From Maridesulfovibrio frigidus DSM 17176 (GTDB taxonomy: Bacteria > Desulfobacterota > Desulfovibrionia > Desulfovibrionales > Desulfovibrionaceae): DNA of 64,000 bases. Of this stretch, positions 17,562-25,835 are shown in pieces. The notes under the pieces were generated by a model. It saw nothing but the letters and a program-made list of their open reading frames with translations, was not told where the DNA came from and made no database searches. The DNA lies in the NCBI RefSeq assembly GCF_000711735.1, contig NZ_JONL01000009.1, positions 20,712 to 84,711 on the forward strand, given 5' to 3'. The stretch's first letter is position 1, and every line of letters begins with the position of its first letter. The position numbers were made by a program, and so were the translations under genes.

Positions 17562-18739
17562 AGTTGAGCGGCATTCCGGCACTGATCATCATGAGTATGA
17601 GTGTAGCGCATAGTGGTCTGAATAGTAGCATGGCCCATCATTTTTTGAACAACAGGAAGAGGAACACCCTTGGCGACAAGACGGGAAGCAAAAGTATGAC
17701 GAAAACAATGAGCACAAAAACGCAACCGGCGATCAGTAACGCCTTTATTCCATCCGAGATGCTTCATCAGAGTTGCAAAGTTTTCTCCGATCTCTTTCCG
17801 CATATCACCGGAAGGACCGGGGAACAGCAAGGACTCCATACTGAGCAGATCAGGAATTCTCGTTGCCAACACCGGCCTTATCTTTTCAGTGATGTAGGCA
17901 ACTCGGCTTCTTCCAGACTTGGGTCCATCGTCAGCACCGGATTCGCCTTTAATAATGATTCTGTTCTCAACAAGATCGATGTCCTGCCGAGTAAGAGCAA
18001 AAATTTCTCCCATCCGCATGCCGGTATAAAGACTGAGCAAGCAGATATCGTGGCAATCAAGGTATCGCCTTTGAACAGCCATCTCGAAAAAAGCAGTTTC
18101 CTCGTCAAGAGCACAGTAGCGGAGCCTCTGATTATTGATTCTGGGAAACTTAACTCCCTTAACCGGATTAGCTCCGTTCAACCATCCGCTTTGAATAGAG
18201 TAATTACAAATCTGCCTCGTAAGAGCGAGACACTGCACAACCGTTGCCTTAGCAAGCCCCTTCCCTGTGACAGAACTCTTGAGAAGTTCAATATGCTGGA
18301 AGGTCAGATCATCAAGACTAATTTTTCCAATGACCGGCACGAGGTGAAGTTTGAAGCGGGTGCGGTCATGCTTCCAACTCTTCTTATTGTTTCTGGCGTA
18401 CTCTTCAATGTATGCCTCCCCCGCTTCGGAGAAAGGTTTCCGAGCCTTACTTGCAACAATTTTCACTCTCTGCTCTTCGGCTTTGATCTCTCTGAATTCT
18501 CCGAGAGACTGCGGACCGACACCGAGCTTGATATTCGCAGTTACTTCGGATCTGATCTTATGAGCTTTTGCTGGAGACCAGCCTTGGGAAGCCCATCCGA
18601 GTCCTTCTTCACGCAGCTTGCCATTGACCTTGTACCTGATCACAAAATACTTATCGGGATGAACTCCATGCCTGCGTGTTTTATGACTGCGAAATCTAAC
18701 TCCGGTATACTTAGTTGCTTCAAAACTCTTGGTGCTCAT
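17552..18739 (-). CDS. int: Tyrosine recombinase (integrase)
   Basis: A 395-residue phage-type integrase. An N-terminal arm-binding-like region (about 10-85) is followed by the core-binding SAM-like domain (105-190) and the catalytic domain. Catalytic residues are visible: R242 in LYTGMRMGEIFALT, H344 and R347 in AHCFRHTF, H370 in KMMGHATIQ and Y379 in MRYTHTH. It looks intact. Its start lies 140 bp from the tRNA-Leu fragment, and two TGTCCCAC repeats overlap its leader, so integrase binding there may also autoregulate it. It should mediate integration of the island at tRNA-Leu. Confidence 0.93.
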   Translation of the reverse strand: MSTKSFEATKYTGVRFRSHKTRRHGVHPDKYFVIRYKVNGKLREEGLGWASQGWSPAKAHKIRSEVTANIKLGVGPQSLGEFREIKAEEQRVKIVASKARKPFSEAGEAYIEEYARNNKKSWKHDRTRFKLHLVPVIGKISLDDLTFQHIELLKSSVTGKGLAKATVVQCLALTRQICNYSIQSGWLNGANPVKGVKFPRINNQRLRYCALDEETAFFEMAVQRRYLDCHDICLLSLYTGMRMGEIFALTRQDIDLVENRIIIKGESGADDGPKSGRSRVAYITEKIRPVLATRIPDLLSMESLLFPGPSGDMRKEIGENFATLMKHLGWNKGVTDRRLRFCAHCFRHTFASRLVAKGVPLPVVQKMMGHATIQTTMRYTHTHDDQCRNAAQLLV

Positions 18740-18882
18740 TTCTGTCCCACTCCTGTCCCACTTTTTATAGGTACACTAATAAACGCTAGTGACCGTGAGG
18801 ACAGGATATTACACTATGAATCTTTTGGATTCAAAGCGGTTAGGAACGTTAAGTCACAATTGGCAGTTATTATTCCGACGGG

Positions 18883-18937
18883 CTTAAAATCCCTCGAGCT
18901 TCGGCTTGTACGAGTTCAAGTCTCGTTCTGGGTACCA
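18883..18937 (+). other. att core: 3' fragment of tRNA-Leu(UAA)
   Basis: From 18883 the sequence follows a tRNA-Leu: anticodon loop CTTAAAA with anticodon TAA at 18885-18887, 3' anticodon strand TCCCT, a variable arm with AGC-TTCG-GCT, T-arm ACGAG-TTCAAGT-CTCGT (18910-18926), acceptor strand TCTGGGT, and A-CCA at 18934-18937. No matching 5' half (D-arm or ACCCAGA acceptor) lies upstream, so it is a fragment and not a gene. Integrases often leave such a copy at the far end of an island, with the intact tRNA at the other end. On this orientation the intact tRNA lies to the left, outside the window. Confidence 0.75.
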
Positions 18938-18949
18938 CGGTTAAATCAA

Positions 18950-18992
18950 GGGTTTACGAACAATCTCACGATTGTTTGTGGACCCTTTTTTT
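18950..18992 (+). terminator. Rho-independent terminator after the tRNA fragment
   Basis: A 16-bp stem, GGGTTTACGAACAATC (18950-18965) with GATTGTTTGTGGACCC (18970-18985), has a TCAC loop and seven T at 18986-18992. Its place right after CCA suggests the original tRNA-Leu terminator, carried along with the chromosomal side of the insertion. Confidence 0.8.
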
Positions 18993-19150
18993 ATGGGATA
19001 TCCTTCTGTAAAAGCATGTTTTGTCCCACTTTAAGCGAATTTTGTCCCACCTCATAAAAAATCAACCCCCTTACGGCCACTCATCAGGCTAATTTAAAAT
19101 CTGGTCCTGCGCAGGACTTACTGGACCAAGAATGTTCAGGGAGTCTCCGC

Positions 19151-19667
19151 ATGAAAAATATCATCCTGATTTCATTCTGTTGCCATCTAACAGCCATCAT
19201 CTACGTAATCCACTTTGCGGGCTAACGCGTCAATTTCACCGATTCCATGCCCCATGGCATTTACCAGATTATTCCCGGCAAGCCGACCAAAGGCGATCTG
19301 GTTACTTTTAGCCTCCGTGAAGACAATCCATATTTTAAAATTTCGCTTGATCGTAAATATCTTGGTCATTACGACACACGGCCACTATTGAAAAATAGTG
19401 CCGGAACAACAGGAGATAAAGTTGAAGTTACGCTTGAAGGGATTAACATCAACGGATTTCTTCTCTCCTCAAGCGTCCTAAAAAACCATGACAATCATGG
19501 CAGAAATCTTCCTTCATTGCTCACTTCGAATCTTATTCCTCAAGGCAAAGCCCTTGTCCTGTCCACACACACCGAAAGTAGTTTTGACAGTAGATATTTC
19601 GGATTGATTGACGCGAAAGAAATGCAAAAGGGCATTCTCGTTTTAACCTTTAATTTGGAGGATAGGA
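19151..19667 (+). pseudogene. Broken TraF-type conjugative signal peptidase (S26)
   Basis: From ATG 19151 the frame reads MKNIILISFCCHLTAIIYVI, then HFAG, a TAA at 19223, and continues in the same frame as RVNFTDSMPHGIYQIIPG. The body keeps the TraF order: S-M-P-x-G-I-Y, KGDLVTFSL, LLKNSAGTTGDKVEV, NGFLLSSSVL, and FDSRYFGLID at the end. The S of SMPHGIY and the K of PLLK are the expected catalytic dyad. The nonsense codon removes the N-terminal membrane segment. TraF matures pilin and other conjugation proteins; here it is dead or at best reinitiated at 19247. Confidence 0.75.
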
Positions 19668-19669
19668 CT

Positions 19670-19867
19670 ATGCCCGAAAACGACGAATATCTAGCTCAGG
19701 AGGCTCGGAAAATCTACATAACGCAACCGAAAATTCCAGCGCGGCAATTGTAAGTTGATCCTGACGTTGCCGAATACATGGGAGTGTTTGAAGAAAAAGC
19801 TCTCTCCGTTGAAGATGCTGAGGACGGTTCGTTTGATCTGGCAGAAGAGCAAAACGAGGGCAGGTGA
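19670..19867 (+). pseudogene. Broken small conjugation gene (traD-like)
   Basis: It starts at ATG 19670 (GGAGG 8 nt upstream) as MPENDEYLAQEARKIY. It then hits a TAA, and resumes in frame as DPDVAEYMGVFEEKALSVED, ending at 19867. In a shifted frame the middle reads NATENSSAAIV, which would join the two halves smoothly, so a pair of compensating indels is likely. It resembles a short protein encoded between traF and ardC/traC in IncP-like islands. The name is a weak recollection. Confidence 0.5.
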
Positions 19868-19871
19868 TATT

Positions 19872-20534
19872 ATGGCTAAATCTAAAACACCATACCATCA
19901 GCGTTTTGCTGAAACGATGATTGAGGATCTAAAAAAAAGAACTGCCCCTTGGCACCGTCCATGAAAGGCGGGTGAATATCAACCGGCATTCAATCCTGTT
20001 TCTGGGACAGTTTACAGGGGAGGCAATCAGGTAATGCTCGGCAAGGAGGGGCTTAACGATCCCAGATTCATGACCTACAAACAAGCATCATCACAAGAGT
20101 GTCAGGTAAAAAAAGCTAAATCTGAAACAGTAGCATTCTGGCAATTGAATCGCCCAGAAGTGATCAAAGATGAGCAAGGTAAGCCGGTGCGCGATGAGAA
20201 TGGCAAAGTAAGCATGCAGGAAGTTCCTCTTGCACGACCTATTTTGCGCTACGCAAACGTATTCAATGCGAGCCAAATTGAAGGCATTCCAGAATGGAAA
20301 GGACGCGATATAAGTTGGAATCCTGACGAACGCGCTGAAACTATTCTGGATAACTCCGGAGCGGAAATTCATCATGACAAGCTGGACAGAGCATTCTACA
20401 GAAATGCCGAAGAAACATTATTGAAAGTTCTTACAAATATAGAGGAAAATAATTTTCATAACTTTGGAGGGTTATTAAGAGAGATAAGAGCACTACAAGA
20501 CAATACACATAAAAAACACCGCAGTTGTACCTAA
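19872..20534 (+). pseudogene. Broken ArdC/TraC-type antirestriction gene
   Basis: It starts as MAKSKTPYHQRFAETMIEDL, then KKRTAPWHRP, a TGA at 19962 (normally Trp in ...PW), then KAGEYQPAFNPVSGTVYRGG, NQVML, FMTYKQASS, VAFWQLNRPE and RPILRYANVFNASQIEGIPE. These are hallmarks of the ArdC N-terminal ssDNA-binding domain. It stops after DRAFYRN, so the C-terminal metallopeptidase-like part is lost and replaced by unrelated residues. ArdC-type proteins protect incoming conjugative DNA from restriction. The nonsense codon plus truncation indicate decay. Confidence 0.75.
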
Positions 20535-20600
20535 TGCTATATTAGGATCAAATGGTATGAACCACTACAGCTTTCGAAAGTGGTAGAAAAAAAGACAGGC

Positions 20601-20632
20601 AAAAAACCGGCGCTTCACTCAGTGAAGCGCCG
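20601..20632 (-). terminator. Rho-independent terminator of the exported-protein operon
   Basis: An 11-bp stem, CGGCGCTTCAC (20608-20618) with GTGAAGCGCCG (20622-20632), is followed on the minus strand by six T (A-run 20601-20606). It lies 15 bp past the stop of the last gene of the leftward operon. Confidence 0.9.
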
Positions 20633-20646
20633 AATAGATAAATCAA

Positions 20647-22317
20647 TTACCAGCTTGCATCATCTTGGCCAGCCCCAGTATAAACTCCGCTAGAAGCTCC
20701 AGCTCCAGCAGAAGACCCGGAATTTGCCTTTGCAGAAGGCTTAGCCTGATTGGCCTGTGAAGAGACATTGCCTCCAGCCTGATTCTTAGCCAGATTGTAA
20801 GAGTTCGTATCAGCTTTGGCGCTCTCTACAGCCGAATCGTGTCCAGCTTTGGTTCCTTTCATCTTTTGCTGCGACTTAACATCCATAATCCTGCTTATGT
20901 AGTTGGATTCTTCCATCATCAAAGCGTTTCTGGCAGATTGTCCACTTACAGCATAGATAGCAACATAGATATACTGCCCTGAAATAGGATGCTTAACCTT
21001 ACGCAAATATTTAGATTGAAGACCACTTATGTTTCTATTTTTAATGGTTTGCTGTAATTCTGAAGCAAAACTTTCTGCAGCAACACTTGTGTCCTTGCCA
21101 GTTCCACCATTGTAGCTCTCCATTTTTGCTTCAGCAATTTTATGAGAAGAAACATCAGCGAAAATAGCTGTTGCTACTTCTTTCTTTGCAACCTGAGCGG
21201 CAATTCCGCGAGCTCTCTTCTCGCTAGAAGAACTTTTTCCAACAGCCGCAGAACCGATTCCTAGGAAATATACTTCCCCATTATTGTCACGGAATCTACG
21301 TCCACCAGATCCACACGACCAATCAGCCCCATTAATATATTCAGTAAGGCTCTTCTTACCTGGAGCAACTTTCATGACCTCACCGGAGATGAATGCTCTA
21401 ACCAGTGCTTCCATTTTCTTACTCCACATAACTACAACGGCAGAACTATATTGCTCGCTCTCTTCATCCCACGATTCAAACTGCGCTATAACCGTTGCAC
21501 CCATAAGAGGCATTTTTGACAAAGTTTCAGTTTTAGAACTTAAAGACTCAGTTTTAGAACCAGTCAAAGTTTTTAATTGTGCTTCTAACTGAGAGCACTC
21601 AGTGGAAGCTTTTTGATATCTGGCTTTTGCTTTTTCATATTTTTTTCTTTTCTTTTCATCAATCTGCTCACTAGAGTATGTATCATCGAGCTTTTTAATC
21701 GCTGCATCCATAAGCCTGTTAAGTCTATCGCCAAAGTTAGCACCCTGAAGAGCTGCAGCTTCGGTAGCATCAACGGTTTTAAGCATCTTTGCCAGCTTGT
21801 TTCTTTGGGCTTCTATACTATTTTGAAGTTTATCTATTTTATCTTTGAACTCTGCATTTAAGTCTGTTCCAGGGGTGCTGGCTTGATCCAAAACACTCAT
21901 GTCAGTTCGCACAAATTCGATTATTTGTGCCTTAGCATCTAAGATCGCTTCCATATTTTTCAGCGAACGTTTGTTTATGAACGAAGTGTCGTAGGAAGGA
22001 TCTTCGCAATCAAGAAACGAGACTCCAACTGAAATAAAAGTTTCCTTACTATCATTCCAGCCACGTCCGTATCCTGAGTTTGAAAGATAACTATCCACGG
22101 CTTCATCGATAGTCTGCTGTGGAACTACTGGCGGCTGTGGTTTTTCCATCGCGGCCTGTGCAGAAGCGAGGCTTACATCCTGTGATGCATCTTGACCAAC
22201 TAGTTGTTCCTGAGCTTTTTCATCTGAGTATTCTACTGCAAAGGCAAATGAACTTACCATTAGCATTACCATGGCTACCATTAATATTTTCGCCAGTTTC
22301 GTGGTTCTACTTCTCAT
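20647..22317 (-). CDS. Exported LPP20-like protein (possible DUF6844)
   Basis: A 556-residue protein with a signal peptide (KILMVAMVMLMVSSFAFAVE). The middle has a long helical coiled region (about 165-270). The C-terminal part, VYFLGIGSAAVGKSSSSEKR, then ARGIAAQVAKKEVATAIFAD, resembles LPP20-type folds seen with CsgG/FlgT proteins. The tail is Ser/Ala/Gly-rich and ends in DDASW. The whole resembles uncharacterised exported proteins that I recall as DUF6844, found in marine gammaproteobacteria. It starts on a TAATG overlap with the preceding TPR-like gene, so the two are coupled. Possible periplasmic partner of the CsgG-like protein. Function unknown. Confidence 0.6.
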   Translation of the reverse strand: MRSRTTKLAKILMVAMVMLMVSSFAFAVEYSDEKAQEQLVGQDASQDVSLASAQAAMEKPQPPVVPQQTIDEAVDSYLSNSGYGRGWNDSKETFISVGVSFLDCEDPSYDTSFINKRSLKNMEAILDAKAQIIEFVRTDMSVLDQASTPGTDLNAEFKDKIDKLQNSIEAQRNKLAKMLKTVDATEAAALQGANFGDRLNRLMDAAIKKLDDTYSSEQIDEKKRKKYEKAKARYQKASTECSQLEAQLKTLTGSKTESLSSKTETLSKMPLMGATVIAQFESWDEESEQYSSAVVVMWSKKMEALVRAFISGEVMKVAPGKKSLTEYINGADWSCGSGGRRFRDNNGEVYFLGIGSAAVGKSSSSEKRARGIAAQVAKKEVATAIFADVSSHKIAEAKMESYNGGTGKDTSVAAESFASELQQTIKNRNISGLQSKYLRKVKHPISGQYIYVAIYAVSGQSARNALMMEESNYISRIMDVKSQQKMKGTKAGHDSAVESAKADTNSYNLAKNQAGGNVSSQANQAKPSAKANSGSSAGAGASSGVYTGAGQDDASW

Positions 22318-23684
22318 TATTGCTTCCCTCTTATTTGCTGTGTGATTCTTTTAAGAATTTTATTATTCCCGACCCGGCCACTGTAAAACATGAACTCTGC
22401 AATAACACTTGCTGACTTAGTTCTACCCATATGACTGTAACACTCAGCCAAATGTCCCATCGCTTCAGAGTCAAATACCCGTATTTGCAAAAGCTGTAGA
22501 TAAACTACAGAGGCTTGCGCCCACTGATTATCTGCCTTTAATATGGCTCCCAGATAATCCCAAACCTTAGGATTCGCGGGAGTTTTATCTGCCGCCTGAA
22601 TCAAAAGTTCTTTAATTTTATTTTTATCTCCGCGACTGCTAAAAAGCTTTACGGCTTGCTTAAGATAGCCATCATCAAAAGCGGATACACCTTCCCCAAA
22701 ACGAAGATTTCCCAGAGAAAGCATCGACATTTTAACTGTCTCACCACCGCTAGATTGCCATTTAGGGGGAACCATTGAGTTCCCTTCCGTCAAACTATTC
22801 ATCATATCAAGAACGTCAGCGTAATTATCGCCACTCGTAGGCAATGATAATCCTAGAAGAGAAAATGATCGTTCTGGCTGAGTATTCATAGAACTTTCAG
22901 CCATCATTGAAAGGATTTCATAGGAACCAGGAAGTTTATGAAGATTCTTAGCCTCAACATTCATCTTTCCTTCTAAAAGTTCCTTTAATGCATTCCTTTG
23001 AGATAAGGGACTAGGCTTAAAAGAATAATTATCCATGCAAAACTCTTCTGCCCCCCCCTCTTGAATTGCAAGGGAGGCAAGATGAGGCAGACCTGCATCA
23101 AAAAACAAAGTCGCTGCTAAAGGATAATTTTCATACTTAAGAGCACCCTCAAGAGCTTGACTGAAAACTCTCATGGGGTCTGAGGAAACCTGCTTAAGCT
23201 GACTACAAAATTGTTTCAGCTCAACTTTAGGAACAGCAAAGGCATATCTATACCTTTGCTTAACAGGTGCATTTTCTACAACGTGCCCATGAAACTGAGC
23301 GAAGGACGGAGTTTGAATTTTCTTTTCAAGATAACCTTGGAGAATCTTTCTGGACCGATCAGGCCAACGACTCAAATCACATTGAACTTTGCCACATTCT
23401 GAGGCCGACCATGAGCGCATCAACTCGCCAGCTTTAAGCATGCTTTTGGCTCTCATATCACGTACAGAATCGCCACGACCTTTTCTTTCAAGATCAGCAA
23501 TAAATACGACATAATCAGTTAGTGGATACCAACCTGAACCCTTCTCTTTCAAAGAAGACTGATATAGACCACCCAGTTCAAAAGCCTTTAAAGGAGCCGG
23601 CTGTCCCATAGCAACAGTCGGAAGAGCTGACAAAAGCATAACTGCAAGTAAAATAAATTGGTACAACGACCTTCTACCAGTCAT
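22317..23684 (-). CDS. Exported TPR-like protein
   Basis: About 455 residues. It has a signal peptide (SLYQFILLAVMLLSALPTVA) and a C-terminal array of helical repeats resembling tetratricopeptides: DDGYLKQAVKLFSSRGDKNK, NPKVWDYLGAILKADNQWAQ and SEAMGHLAECYSHMGRTKSA. The N-terminal half includes four or so cysteines that could form disulfides in the periplasm. ATG 23684 lies inside the last codons of the CsgG-like gene with AAGGA 8 nt upstream, so it is chosen over the start at 23708. Probably a protein-protein scaffold in the same complex as its neighbours. Confidence 0.62.
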   Translation of the reverse strand: MTGRRSLYQFILLAVMLLSALPTVAMGQPAPLKAFELGGLYQSSLKEKGSGWYPLTDYVVFIADLERKGRGDSVRDMRAKSMLKAGELMRSWSASECGKVQCDLSRWPDRSRKILQGYLEKKIQTPSFAQFHGHVVENAPVKQRYRYAFAVPKVELKQFCSQLKQVSSDPMRVFSQALEGALKYENYPLAATLFFDAGLPHLASLAIQEGGAEEFCMDNYSFKPSPLSQRNALKELLEGKMNVEAKNLHKLPGSYEILSMMAESSMNTQPERSFSLLGLSLPTSGDNYADVLDMMNSLTEGNSMVPPKWQSSGGETVKMSMLSLGNLRFGEGVSAFDDGYLKQAVKLFSSRGDKNKIKELLIQAADKTPANPKVWDYLGAILKADNQWAQASVVYLQLLQIRVFDSEAMGHLAECYSHMGRTKSASVIAEFMFYSGRVGNNKILKRITQQIRGKQ

Positions 23685-24960
23685 CACTACTTTCCTTCTC
23701 CATCTCAACCATGGATTTCTCTATTACTTTTTCAACTTTCTTAGCCTTTTTAGCAGCTCTTTTTTGACCGCCAGACCCTTTAATCAGGCGAACAATAAAG
23801 GCATTCGGAGCAAATAGAGCATTAATATCGACACTGCACTTTAAAATATTGGCACGAGAGGACTTTGCTTGAACATCCGTAACCTGCACAATGCCAACTG
23901 GAATTTCTTCACGGCCAAGAGACTCCTTAGTATAAGGGTCCATCATTTTTTTCCCATACTGGATGAGAGTAAATTTTTGACCTTTTTTAATAGTTTCTCC
24001 GCCCTGACCGATGTACATCGATTTACCTGAGACTGAAACGACGAGCAGGGGGAAAATGCCTTCGACAAGCTGCTTACCGAGAACATCCGCATACTTCTTA
24101 GCAATACGGCTCATATCCGGAGCATACCCCTGATGAGTTCCAATCCCATCATAAAGCTGGGAAAACATAATTTGCCCAGTTGCTACATCCATAACCCGAT
24201 AAGAAAGAGCTGCCCCGTAGCGAGACATAGGGAATTTTTTGCCAGTAGATTTCATTTCTTTGTTCCACTGCTTTGAAACTGCCTTATTAATCTGGCCGAC
24301 AACTATGAAATCTGCGCCAAGTCGATTTCCAAGGCGAGCCATCTCTTCCATAGGAACATCAGCACTCTTTAATGAATTCAACTCCCCGTTACTTTCATCT
24401 TGAAAGTCCCGGTCAAGCACGGCAAAGCGCCTTGTCTGAGTCAGATATCCAACTAACCCCTGACATAAATTTTTGGCGAAAGTTGTTTGAGTTACATCAT
24501 TAGCATTGTCGACTCGAAATGGAAGAACTGCTATTCGGTTGCGATTCGCCTGTTTAGACTTTGCATATTTTATAACCGTTGCCTTTAAATCAACAGCAAG
24601 AAGTCCGGCAGTATACTCGTCGGGCTTGATAGACACGACTTCGTAACTTTTGATTAGCCCTTTGGTTGCAGTCTGAATTTCCTGTTGAAATTCTTCACTA
24701 TTAAGTTCAGCCACACCCTGCTTGCCCTGCACCTCAGCTGTAACTTTAACAGATGACATTGCAGTGCGTTCTCTAGACGCCATTTGCATACCATTAACTT
24801 TACCTAAAGCGTCGACCAGCGCCGACTGAACGGCTTCCTTCGGAGTGACTCCAGTCCCATGCCCCTCAACCGTTACATAATTTAATTTAGCAAAAGCAAT
24901 ACTAGTAGAAAGACAAAAAGTAACCAGAGGAATAAAAAGAAGTTGAAGAAGTAGTCTCAC
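23674..24960 (-). CDS. CsgG/FlgT-like outer-membrane assembly protein
   Basis: A 428-residue exported protein. After a signal peptide (LLFIPLVTFCLSTSIAFA) comes a FlgT/LPP20-like N-domain: VEGHGTGVTPKEAVQSALVD, then ALGKVNG. Next is a CsgG-type core with NRIAVLPF, FAVLDRD, GADFIVVGQI, YRVMDVATGQIMFSQ and LGKQLVEGIFPL. The C-terminal domain (MYIGQGGETIKKGQKFTLIQ, GIVQVTDVQ) resembles the FlgT C-domain. There is no lipobox Cys, unlike CsgG itself. It begins with GTG and has AGGAG 9 nt upstream. By analogy it could form or support an outer-membrane-associated ring or channel. Its substrate is unknown; the giant protein encoded 8 kb away is a possibility. Confidence 0.7.
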   Translation of the reverse strand: MRLLLQLLFIPLVTFCLSTSIAFAKLNYVTVEGHGTGVTPKEAVQSALVDALGKVNGMQMASRERTAMSSVKVTAEVQGKQGVAELNSEEFQQEIQTATKGLIKSYEVVSIKPDEYTAGLLAVDLKATVIKYAKSKQANRNRIAVLPFRVDNANDVTQTTFAKNLCQGLVGYLTQTRRFAVLDRDFQDESNGELNSLKSADVPMEEMARLGNRLGADFIVVGQINKAVSKQWNKEMKSTGKKFPMSRYGAALSYRVMDVATGQIMFSQLYDGIGTHQGYAPDMSRIAKKYADVLGKQLVEGIFPLLVVSVSGKSMYIGQGGETIKKGQKFTLIQYGKKMMDPYTKESLGREEIPVGIVQVTDVQAKSSRANILKCSVDINALFAPNAFIVRLIKGSGGQKRAAKKAKKVEKVIEKSMVEMEKESSDDW

Positions 24961-25002
24961 TTGTTAAGTCTCCTGATAGCGTGGCTGTTCAGATTTATTT
25001 AT

Positions 25003-25032
25003 ACAGCCCGGACCACTATAAGTCCGGGCTGT
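25003..25032. other. Strong intercistronic hairpin
   Basis: ACAGCCCGGAC (25003-25013) and GTCCGGGCTGT (25022-25032) form a perfect 11-bp GC-rich stem with an 8-nt loop. No T-run follows on the minus strand, so it is more likely an RNA-stability or processing element than a terminator. It lies between the small exported gene and the CsgG-like gene. Confidence 0.6.
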
Positions 25033-25053
25033 CCGCTTAATGCACAATACTTC

Positions 25054-25734
25054 CTACAAATCACCCATCGCATCTTCAGCGCCAGATGTTTCGAGTTTAT
25101 TACTTTTGCAAAAGGCTATCAGTTTATGAGTAGTTGAAACTGTTTGAGAAGTAAGAGGAGGAATTCTTGGAGCCATATTCATACCAAAAGAAAGATCTTT
25201 TTTGATAGAAAGAAGGCTAGTCGGGGAAGCTTCTGAAACCGCAGACTGAGCTCCGTCAAGCCACACAGTGAAGTCCTTGCTGAGCTTTGTCATATCAACA
25301 ACGCCTGAAGCATAAGGAGGTAAAGCTTCTGCAATCTTCTTTTTAGAAGACTGATCAAGGTCATCCATAGATGACTCTTTTTTAGAAATAGCTTCGTCAT
25401 TATCTTCGGTCAACGCAACAGACTTATCAATCTCTTCATCCTGAACGTTACCAGCTTTGAGAACTCCAATCTGGTTAGATACAGCGCCGGCAGCATCTTT
25501 ATCACCAGTTGCGATAAGAACTTTTTCCTGAGCGCCGAGCATGTGCACCAACGCACTGACAAGTCTTGATTTAAGAGTTGCCTGTTCTGAGCTTAGCCCC
25601 TTAATATCCGCTTTAGGCTTAGAATCTTCGCCTGTAGCGACAGATGTCATACTGCTAAGACCAAAGGCATTTGCCATACCGGCAAAAGAAAGAACCAAAA
25701 GAATAGTACACAAAGAAATTGTAAAGCGTTTCAT
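25054..25734 (-). CDS. Exported hypothetical protein, 226 aa
   Basis: A signal peptide (FTISLCTILLVLSFAGMANA) is followed by an alanine- and serine-rich, mostly helical protein. It has an LSSEQATLKSRLVSALVHML helix near residues 48-67 and a second amphipathic region (SLLSIKKDLSFGMNMAPRIP). I recognise no family. ATG 25734 has GGAG 8 nt upstream and is preferred over the TTG just before it. It sits between a terminator on its upstream side and the CsgG-like gene downstream, so it probably has its own promoter and leads that transcript. It likely acts in the periplasm with the CsgG-like protein. Confidence 0.58.
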   Translation of the reverse strand: MKRFTISLCTILLVLSFAGMANAFGLSSMTSVATGEDSKPKADIKGLSSEQATLKSRLVSALVHMLGAQEKVLIATGDKDAAGAVSNQIGVLKAGNVQDEEIDKSVALTEDNDEAISKKESSMDDLDQSSKKKIAEALPPYASGVVDMTKLSKDFTVWLDGAQSAVSEASPTSLLSIKKDLSFGMNMAPRIPPLTSQTVSTTHKLIAFCKSNKLETSGAEDAMGDL

Positions 25735-25795
25735 CAAGTCACTCCGTAACAGATGCAGGAAAAACCTGCGTTAATGGTTAAAAGAATCTCTTCCC

Positions 25796-25829
25796 CAAAA
25801 AAAGGCTCAGCCGAAATTGGCCGAGCCTT
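25796..25829 (-). terminator. Rho-independent terminator between two exported-protein genes
   Basis: Arms AAGGCTCAGCC (25802-25812) and GGCCGAGCCTT (25819-25829) form a stem followed on the minus strand by eight T (A-run 25796-25803). It lies 7 bp past the stop of the gene to its right and splits the exported-protein cluster into two transcripts. Confidence 0.85.
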
Positions 25830-25835
25830 GCTACT

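Larger units (their letters stand above)
18743..19050. repeat. Four direct TGTCCCAC repeats flanking the att core
   Basis: Identical 8-mers lie at 18743-18750, 18754-18761, 19022-19029 and 19043-19050, all in the same orientation. The spacings are 11 and 21 bp, about one and two helical turns. The tRNA fragment lies between the two pairs. This is the layout expected of integrase arm-type sites around an attachment core. Confidence 0.6.

Noticed and set aside
18883-18937. An intact tRNA-Leu gene
   Set aside because: The 5' acceptor strand, D-arm and 5' anticodon strand are absent upstream; only the 3' part is present.
17564-19057. A 497-codon plus-strand open frame opposite the integrase and att region
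   Set aside because: It is antisense to the whole integrase gene, runs through the tRNA fragment and has no domain likeness.
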